This document shows, one piece after another, positions 56,763 through 64,000 of a DNA stretch of 64,000 nucleotides. The translations under genes and the position numbers were made by a program. A model generated the notes under the pieces. It did not search any database, had not been told where the DNA came from, and saw nothing but the letters and a program-made list of their open reading frames with translations. The stretch covers positions 1 through 64,000 of the forward strand of contig JAKCPI010000807.1 in assembly GCA_023213315.1 (NCBI GenBank), in the 5' to 3' direction. This DNA comes from Euborellia annulipes (Eukaryota > Arthropoda > Insecta > Dermaptera > Anisolabididae). Position 1 is the stretch's first letter, and each line of letters opens with the position of its first letter.

Positions 56763-58995
56763 TACTTTCTCTTACCTATGTATATATGTAATATACCGGG
56801 TGGGCCATTAGTGCGTGGACGGAAGATTGTGGGCTTATTAACGGACATTTTTAAAGTTTGTTGATCGTATATAATGTGGGGTCTTTAGGGCTACAAATTA
56901 AAAATATTTTTGTTCCAATTGCACTTTTTATACAGGGTGACCCATATCAAAGTTATGTTTTTTTAAATGGAACGCCCTATATATTATTGCATATTTGGAT
57001 TCTACGGCCAATTTTAGAATGACTTTATGTCATGCAATGTATTCCAAACCAAATCGTTTAGCCGCAAATCGGGGTTTTGTGAAAAAACTACTGTCTGAAA
57101 AAAATTGAATATCTCGCGAACCATAATACCTAGGGGGCTGTTCTTTTGTGATCTTACTAATCATGAAATGAACTAATGTGGGCCAGATGGGTAACCCGGA
57201 ATTATTCTTATGTTGGGAGATATGGCCATGCCAATTTGGAAAATTTCAAACATGGATAACTTTAATTTTTCAAATGGAACATACTACTTTTCTTGATGCC
57301 AAGGGACGTGAAATTTAATTATCTTTCTAATGACATAAGGTTGTCTATATCTATCTTTGGTAGTTTTCTTTTTATTCCAAAATATCTGATAACGAAAAAA
57401 AAAAATACATTTATTATAGACAAAACCATTTAAAAAAAAATCCAAAAGCAAACAAAACTGTAGTAAATGGAAAAGATATGCTAAATATTCGAAAATGTAT
57501 TTAAATTTCCTTTAAAATCATTTATTTGAACTTCCCGAAAAAGAAATTAGGGTTATGTTTAGGAGGTGCGCTTGTTGAAAAATCATACCCCAATTTTAGC
57601 AAGCGGGGCTTCTTCTAGGAGTTCAAATAAATGATTTTAAAGGAAATTTAAATACATTTTCGAATATTTAGCATATCTTTTCCATTTACTACAGTTTTGT
57701 TTGCTTTTGGATTTTTTTTTAAATGGTTTTGTCTATAATAAATGTATTTTTTTTTTTTCGTTATCAGATATTTTGGAATAAAAAGAAAACTACCAAAGAT
57801 AGATATAGACAACCTTATGTCATTAGAAAGAGAATTAAATTTCACGTCCCTTGGAATCAAGAAAAGTAGTATGTTCCATTTGAAAAAATAAAGTTATCCA
57901 TGTTTGAAATTTTCCAAATTGGCATAGCCATATCTCCCAACATAAGAATAATTCCGGGTTACCCATCTGGCTCACATTAGTACATTTCATGATTAGTAAG
58001 ATCACAAAAGAACAGCCCCCTAGGTATTAAGGTTCGCGAGATATTCAATTTTTTTTCAGACAGTAGTTTTTTCACAAAAACCCGATTTGCGGCTAAACGG
58101 TTTGGTTTGGAATACATTGCATGACATAAAGTCATTCTAAAATTGGCCGTAGAATCCAAATATGCAATAATATATAGGGCGTTCCATTTAAAAAAACATA
58201 ACTTTGATATGGGTCACCCTGTATAAAAAGTGCAATTGCAACAAAAATATTTTTAATTTGTAGCCCTAAAGGCCCCACATTATATACGATCAACAAACTT
58301 TAAAAATGTCCGTTAATAAGCCCACAATCTTCCGTCCACGCACTAATGGCCCACCCGGTATATATAGAGAGAAAGTATTGGATTCATGTCAAAAATTCGA
58401 TGTCGAGATTTTGATGGATCTTCACGTTTTGAGGTCCCCTGAATCCAAAAAAGTGGCTTTCGCGACATGGTCTGTCTGTGTGTGTGTGTGGGTGGGTGTG
58501 TGTTCAATTTTAAGCATGAAGGAATTGAGCTATGAGGCTGAAATTTTATATATAAGTTAAACACCCCACGGGACCGGAAAAATAAGCTTTTAATCAAAAT
58601 CGGCCAAAGACTACTAGTACTTTACTGATGTACTTTTTCAGTTTTTTTCGATTTTCTTAAAATTCGCTCTAACGATTTTGATTAAAATTCAAAAATCAAT
58701 TATTTTTTAGATGCTCTTTCAAATGTATATTCTCGTTTTGCCCTCAAAATTGTTTGAAGCACACTTTACTCTTGTGCTTCATAGGGAAGATAGGAGAAAT
58801 GGTTGCCATGGTAACAAAATATAAATATTTTCCCATACTTATAAATTTTACATCTGAATTTAAATATTCCCTACTGCCGGGAACTAAATACATGCCGACA
58901 CAAAAAATCTGGTGTGACAAGCACAGTACACAACTTTCGATTACCGAAGGTAAGAGAAAGTTGTGTGCTGTGCGCCAGTCACACCAGATTTTTTT
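56763..58995 (+). mobile_element. HINE-like element split by a foldback element
   Basis: The first 33 bp (TACTTTCTCTTACC and the AT-rich 5' loop) are separated from the remainder (58359 on) by a 1.56-kb insertion. The rest is complete: GT tract at 58478-58502, a perfect X-box at 58802-58815 and an intact terminal hairpin. Confidence 0.93.
56796..58358. mobile_element. Foldback transposon with arms of about 738 bp
   Basis: The element starts CCGGGTGGGCCATTAGTGCG and ends with the inverse. The left (56796-57532) and right (57620-58358) arms are near-identical over their whole length and enclose an 87-nt loop. It is flanked by TA, and uninterrupted HINE copies show that a single TA-rich site was split. 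No transposase frame: the 60- and 70-residue minus-strand frames are arm sequence. A Tc1/mariner-related non-autonomous element is possible from the TA target alone. Confidence 0.9.
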
Positions 58996-58996
58996 A

Positions 58997-59496
58997 TTAC
59001 AATAGAAAACAATTCTTTACCAAGATAACAAAATCCATAAATATGCCTATTTTATATAATAATAACTTTTATATAATATTCGTAAATAAAAAATGTTTTA
59101 TAATAAAAATTATTATTATTTTTGAGAGAGATGATTTTTATATATGCATTCGAATTCAATTAAATTGTTAATAAAAATATTTCATAATGTTCATTTAATG
59201 AGTTTATAGGGTATATAAAAGTGAAATTAATATTTAAAAAAATATATAATAAAAATTAGATTAGGAGGATTGAAATGGTCTCAAAAGGGCGTTATTGCAA
59301 AACTTTTCTAAAAGCCCTTGAGAGGCCCAATGAAGTATATAAAAAATAAAAAAATTATTAAAAGTTAATTTATTTTATTTTCATCAATGCTCTCAGGGCT
59401 TGTTTTATTTTTGTTGCTTGGCAAAAAACAGCCCAGTTTCACTTAAGCCCGCGGGTCAGTTATATATTATTATTATTATTTTTGTTTGAATATCCA
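58997..59496. other. AT-rich intergenic DNA
   Basis: No gene or named repeat. Confidence 0.45.
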
Positions 59497-59497
59497 G

Positions 59498-59665
59498 CCC
59501 TCGATCTATGGCTCAGAGGTAGAGTATTTAGCTTCTGAAACCATAGGTCAAGGGTTCGGATCCCGTCCCAGGCGACAAAATTTATTTCAATTGAATTGGA
59601 TACCAATCAATTGAAATAAATAGGAATGGAGTCTAAATGGTCTAAAAAAGGCCTTTAATGTAATT
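59498..59665 (+). mobile_element. SINE-B copy, full length
   Basis: The head has A-box-like TGGCTCAGAGGTAGAG and B box GGTTCGGATCC (59554-59564). The body TTATTTCAATTGAATTGG, the core (diverged) and CCTTTAATG tail follow. It is the best-preserved head of family B. Confidence 0.8.
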
Positions 59666-60032
59666 AAAAATTAATTTATAGAGCTTCTATCAATTAGCAT
59701 CCAAATGGTTAAATGAATTTATTGACCTGGTGGGAGTTCGATACTACATTTTATAAGAAATTTTATCAACATAATAATAGATGAAAGGAGGAGGCAGCCA
59801 GGAATTAGTCTTCACGAAATGAAACTCTGTTTATAAAACAGTTTCGGCTTTAATTGAATAAGGTCATCATCAGTCCAATTATTGATCATTTGAAAGCTTA
59901 TTAAAAGCATTGTACAGTTAGAAATCATCCAAATTTTATTTCTCAAGACCTGAAGCGAATCTATAACTCAAGGACAAGAAGCCCAGCAAGAAGAATATAA
60001 AATATTTTTTTAAATTTCTAAGAGTAGGTATT
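59666..60032. other. Intergenic DNA with hammerhead-like motif
   Basis: CTGATGATGACC...AAGCCGAAACTG lies on the minus strand at 59841-59873. The word GCAGCCAGGAATTA precedes it at 59793. Confidence 0.45.
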
Positions 60033-60215
60033 GCCCTTGACCTAGGGCTCAGAGGTAAAACATTAGCTTCTGGTGTCAAAGGTCAAGGGTTCGCATACCA
60101 TCCCAGGAGAAGAATTTATATCAATTAATTGGATACCAATTAATATTATTATTGAAATAAATAGAGACGGGGTCTAAATGATCCCAGATACCAAAAAAAG
60201 ACCTTAAATAAATAA
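60033..60215 (+). mobile_element. SINE-B copy
   Basis: The head GCCCTTGACCTAGGGCTCAG has a B box mutated to GGTTCGCATACC. The body, core (TAAATGATCCCAGATACC) and CCTTAAATAAATAAATAAA tail follow. Confidence 0.75.
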
Positions 60216-61836
60216 ATAAATTAAAAGAGTAGGTATTTAAAAATTTGACACCAGGTTTTTCGCTAGATATTTCACTTACAATTTAGAATCTTTTGAGATT
60301 TCGATGGAGAGGGGACGGGGGGGGAGGGGTTGGACTCTTCCTAGCCACTGCCTAGTATAGTATAATTGTAGTGGAATATGATCCAGATTGAACCTAATTT
60401 TTAAATAAAAAAAAACCATTTTAAAATTTATTTAAGAGAAGCTCAATTATTAGTTGGATCATTTTTCACTACAATTATATCATCAAGTTCTCTAAGTGAG
60501 GTCAACATTTTTAAAAGAAGAACAAATAATCCAAATATCAACAGCTAGAACTTAAAATAAAGTTTACTATTTTTCCGCCGGGAAGATGATGTTTTGAGGT
60601 AGAATTATTCTCTAGATAAGTTGAGATGTGGAAATAAATAAATTGAACTCCTTTTAATAAGATGTTTCGGCCAAATTCATTGAACCATCTTCAGTTGATT
60701 AGCCTAAAAAATATTTAAAATTTTTTAAAAATAATACATAGGTAGTTAACCAAAGTTTAACGTAAATATTTTTATATCAATAGCTTAAGATTGTTTTATA
60801 ATTACATCCATTTTAGGTAATTTGTTTATGATTGCCTAAAAAACTTTTAGCTGAACTATCACTCTTTTATTTTATTTTTTTCTTGGTTAAAAGGGCGAAA
60901 TAAAAATAAAGAAAAAGAATGATATACAAAAAGAAATTCAATGCTTTTCTTCTCTCCCTCGTTCATTTAAATATGTTCATCATTTATTCCAACGTCTGAC
61001 TGGTCAAAGTCCGGAGAAAAAAAATGATATGCCCCCGGAGGCAAGAAAATCGATTTGCAAATAAACAAACACAATATCTAAACAGTAAAAGAAAATTTTC
61101 TATTCATTCTCGCCTAATAAAGGCCTATTAGTCATTCAACTTGGCTTTTTTACTTTTTTTTTTTTTTAAGGAAAACCGTCGTCTCGCTTTTCAAAAGAAT
61201 AATGAAAATATTTTTGATTTCATTAATCAATATGAAATCTCTATTATGGTTAAAAATTTGTCAATATAAGGTTATCAGGATATATAAAGAGTTTTGTGTT
61301 TATCACTCAAAACTTGATTATAAAAGATTTACATAGGCTTTATATAATTTTTATTTATATAACAATTTGTAAATTTATATTTTATTTGAAATTTTAACAA
61401 ATGGCGTTCTAGTTTTGGTCTCGCATAGCGTTGACGCCTAGTAGATAGACTTGAGGAATATGTATAAAATCCTGAATAAATGCCAATAAAATAGAGATGT
61501 GGAAGAAGGTCGGAGATTTATTAGACTTTATTTAATCTCCATTTTCTATCAAAACATCTTTAAGATGCTGTTTAAAATTATGCGAGAAGAAAAATAAAGT
61601 CTGGTGTTATTGATAATATGCTAATATGGAGTAATGAAATTAAACTAATATTAAATGATACACTAGATAATATCTTTCTAGTTTTTATTGGTGAAATAAT
61701 ATTCTCTATACGCATTACGATAGTCATCTTCAGAAGTAGATTCATACAGCTCTGAATTGTGACAGTAATGTCAAAATATGGATAGGGTATTATTTTACCA
61801 ATACAAACTTGAAACATATCATCTAGTATATCATTT
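60216..61836. other. AT-rich intergenic DNA
   Basis: A hammerhead-like motif on the minus strand at 60661-60693 reads CTGAAGATGG...TGGCCGAAACATC. G run at 60318-60325. Short frames, including 61578-61817 minus, lack support. Confidence 0.4.
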
Positions 61837-62164
61837 AATTGGGTATAGGAGACTTTGCAGCCAAGGAAATTAAATAAAAAACTTATTTAATTATTAATCG
61901 TCGACGTTTAGGTCGCAAGTCACGACCTTCCTCAGGACGATTAATTGTTATAAGTCATAAGCGAACAAGTTACTCTTAATACATACAGCCCAATTAAAAA
62001 TTGTATAACTTACAATGATAATTAATTATAATACTGTTAACCTTGTATTCTAACAATTAATCGTCCTGAGGAAGGTCGTGACTTGCGACCGAAACGTCGA
62101 CGATTAATAATTAAATAAGTTTTTTATTTAATTTCCTTGGCTGCAAAGTCTCCTATACCCAATT
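61837..62164. mobile_element. Foldback element with best hammerhead-like motif
   Basis: AATTGGGTATAGGAGACTTT and its inverse begin arms of about 110 bp. The plus-strand motif in the right arm (62056-62108) and the minus-strand motif in the left arm (61893-61945) are mirror copies; the left one has TAAAC in place of GAAAC. The loop is AT-rich. Confidence 0.85.
62056..62108 (+). ncRNA. Hammerhead-ribozyme-like motif
   Basis: Helix I is ATTAATCGTC (62056-62065) with GACGATTAAT (62099-62108), ten perfect pairs. The core CTGAGGA lies at 62066-62072, one extra A at 62073, helix II GGTCG/CGACC around a 7-nt loop, then GAAAC (62091-62095) directly followed by GTC (62096-62098), a valid cleavage triplet. 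Helix III would be only the AC/GT palindrome, as could form between two molecules. The extra base before helix II is a deviation, so self-cleavage is not assured. Confidence 0.5.
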
Positions 62165-62235
62165 CAAAGTCTACAGCCACTTCTCATCACTATATCATTT
62201 AATATTAGTTAAATTGTTATTAACATAGGCTACTG

Positions 62236-62358
62236 TGTTATCCAAAGGTTCGCATCCCGATCCAGGGGAAGAAAATATATTTCAATTAATTGGATACCAA
62301 TTACGAGGTCTAAATGGCCTCCGATGACGAAAAAAGACCTTAAATAAATTTAAAAAAA
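62236..62358 (+). mobile_element. SINE-B copy, head truncated
   Basis: It starts in the B box region (AAAGGTTCGCATCCCGATCC), then the TTTCAATTAATTGG body, the core TAAATGGCCTCCGATGACGA and the CCTTAAATAAA tail. Confidence 0.7.
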
Positions 62359-63221
62359 AAATTTAATTATTTATTTAAGGTATGAAATTATTAATGTAAT
62401 TTTCTCCCTTTTTTTAATATTTAGGCCTATACTTTAGCACTTGTGACATCAAAATTCCTGCGAAATTTCAGCCAAATTGGTGACCATAGCGTTTGGTCTT
62501 CTTGTTAGCTAGCTAACTAATTATGATCTGGGTTCTATTTTTTTCTAATTGTTTCCCTATTCTATTTTTTTACCGGGTTTTATTTTTTATGTTTATGTTA
62601 ATATCAAGTTGTTATGTTTTAAAATAAATAAGAAAAAAAAAAAGATAAAGCACGAAAGCTTTGTTTTTGTTATTTTTTTAATTAGAAAGACTATCTCTTT
62701 TGAATTTTTTTTTTGCCTTGAGAAATTTTCAATTTATAATCAAAAGAGAAAAAGAGAGAGAGAAAATGTCTGTCAGATTTCTTATATTGTGTTATTTTCA
62801 AACTTGAATCGAATATTTTCTTCTCCCTCCAGCTTCTCTATCTCCTCACTCGTATGTCAAATAGAAAAGAAGAAAACGTTTAAACCATTTCCATATTCCT
62901 TTTGGAATCAAATGGCCTAACGGATCAACAATTTCGTGGTTTGCTCTTGTTATTGGCATCTCAAATAGTGAAAAAAAAAATTTATATTTACGTACATTGT
63001 ATGCCTTTAGGGATTTATGGAGAGTTATTGAAAAAATGTAAAAGAACTTATCTCTTTATAAAGAATTTTTCTTTTTAAGAAGAGTCATGATTTTAAGGGG
63101 AGAGTGAAATTAAAAGTATTTGATTTAGTCTCACCCTGCCAATAAGGCAAAACGATTTTTTTTTTGTAATACTCTTTTATGGAAATAAATAAAACTTTTT
63201 TATTTTGTTTTTTTTTTTCAG
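62359..63221. other. AT-rich DNA upstream of a candidate exon
   Basis: No gene is supported. The 123-residue frame at 62549-62920 is built from T- and A-rich codons. A long polypyrimidine tract at about 63194-63219 leads into the acceptor at 63220-63221. Confidence 0.4.
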
Positions 63222-63391
63222 ATTTTATGAACTAAAACAAGAGAGAAATCCTTGAGGATGTTTGTAACAAAAGGACTGTTTTGAGAGCGTTGCATATGAC
63301 TGGAGGCTGAGGGCCTGCAACAACATGGTCGGCGTTTCAATCGAGCTCCATTACCACGGTCTCATCGCTAGCCTCCTTCGGCTCATCATAG
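63222..63391 (+). CDS. Candidate 5' exon with start codon (coding from 63325)
   Basis: A strong acceptor (long T tract then CAG) ends at 63221, and a consensus donor GTAAGT starts at 63392. The exon is clearly GC-richer than its surroundings. The ATG at 63325 has a good initiation context (A at -3, G at +4) and an in-frame TAA upstream (63265). It opens 22 codons to the donor, beginning MVGVSIELHYHGL and hydrophobic toward the end, so a signal peptide or anchor is possible. Three short upstream ORFs precede it (ATG at 63227, 63258 and 63295; 2, 8 and 4 codons), so leaky scanning or translational control would be expected. The 5' leader continues in an unseen upstream exon. Product unknown. 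Confidence 0.55.
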
Positions 63392-63744
63392 GTAAGTAAA
63401 TATGCAATTGTTCCATTTATTTAAGAAAATCTATACAAACTTCTACTTTCTTTGATAATATAAAAAATAAATCAGTAGAGTTGTGATTCCTAAAAAAAAA
63501 TTGAATTGAATTAGTTTTGGTTCTAATCAATTAATTATGAGAATTAAAATTAATGATTCATTTTTTAATATTTACCTTTTATTATTGAAAAATATTGAAC
63601 ATATTCACTCTTCTCTCAGTTTTCATATGCACAAGTTAAGTCTTCTTGAATTTAAAAATACATAACAATGTAGTTATATATAATAAATTATATGACTGAG
63701 ATGGCCATCTAATTTCTAAAATGAAGTTCCTCTTTTTTCTTGAG

Positions 63745-63778
63745 ACGATCGCGAAACGCGACACTCCACGGAAGGCAG
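63745..63778 (+). CDS. Candidate second coding exon, 34 nt
   Basis: A polypyrimidine tract (TTCCTCTTTTTTCTTGAG) precedes it and GCAG|GTAATC follows. The exon is GC-rich in an AT-rich setting and remains open when joined to the preceding exon in its phase (one leftover G), giving a charged segment starting DDRETRHSTEG. The intron would be 353 nt. Short length and the GAG acceptor keep confidence low. Confidence 0.3.
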
Positions 63779-64000
63779 GTAATCAAACCCAAGGAAGGTT
63801 TAAAAGGAAATGAAACACACACTGAAAATCATACAACCACAATTTACAGATCAATTAATCTCTGTCCACCTGCCTAATCAATGTATTTACTAATGAGCTA
63901 AAAAAGAAGCAGGGATAATTGATCTGATGATACGTTCACGAGTTAGGTTGGAAGTCCGGTCAATACAATACTGAAGAACCCCCTTGATTGCTCATCTCAG
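63779..64000. other. Intron-like AT-rich DNA to the window end
   Basis: A dyad ATCAATTAAT/ATAATTGATC spans about 63850-63925. The last bases (CCCCTTGATTGCTCATCTCAG) resemble a 3' splice site, so the next exon of the gene may begin just outside the window. Confidence 0.3.

Noticed and set aside
57648..58159. Minus-strand frames of 70 and 60 residues as a possible transposase
   Set aside because: They are arm sequence of a near-perfect palindrome, short and without transposase motifs.
62549..62920. 123-residue plus-strand frame
   Set aside because: Composition is phenylalanine/lysine-rich from T and A runs, with no promoter, splice or similarity support.

Overview
The window is nuclear DNA from a eukaryote, most likely an invertebrate animal and possibly an arthropod or crustacean. 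That guess rests on the strongly AT-rich composition, GT-AG introns, polymerase III tRNA genes, tRNA-derived SINEs, non-autonomous DNA transposons, a Helentron-type repeat and CTCF-like promoter motifs. No species marker was recognised. There is no operon structure, no ribosomal RNA, no CRISPR array and no long open reading frame. Most short ORFs are chance frames, microsatellite translations or transposon sequence.

The clearest genes are 15 copies of tRNA-His (anticodon GTG). One plus-strand copy lies at 5685, a tandem array of nine minus-strand copies at 6844-8181, an array of four minus-strand copies at 39397-39920, and one plus-strand copy at 45779. The two arrays have related hairpin-containing spacers. 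The copy at the 5' edge of each locus keeps a related flank of about 45 bp, which points to one ancestral unit that was duplicated and then amplified.

Protein-coding material is sparse. Candidates are: a two-exon gene for a 40-residue lysine-rich peptide at 18757-19131 (plus strand, TATA box, two CTCF-like sites); two phase-compatible terminal exons of a minus-strand gene at 14960-15152; an open 66-nt internal exon at 12020-12085; and a 5' exon at 63222-63391 with a start codon and three short upstream ORFs, perhaps followed by a 34-nt exon at 63745-63778. All are predicted from splice signals and open frames only.

Most of the rest is mobile DNA. The dominant family (about 14 full, interrupted or partial copies, roughly 700 bp when intact) begins with TACTTTCTCTTACC, carries a variable microsatellite near position 140, and ends in a long hairpin whose loop holds GGTAAGAGAAAGT, the exact inverse of the 5' end. 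This is the architecture of Helentron-associated elements (HINE/DINE-1 type). Several copies carry a perfect RFX X-box palindrome. Others are interrupted by SINEs, by hAT-type MITEs with 8-bp target duplications, or by a 1.56-kb near-perfect foldback element. Two tRNA-SINE families share a conserved core. Harbinger-like, Tc1/mariner-like and pogo-like elements are also present.

The most unusual feature is a recurrent RNA-like motif, CTGANGA - short hairpin - GAAACGTC, at a dozen or more sites and often in foldback arms. It resembles a hammerhead ribozyme core, as known from Penelope-like retroelements, but nearly always has one extra base before helix II. The best copy (62056-62108) also has a perfect 10-bp helix I.
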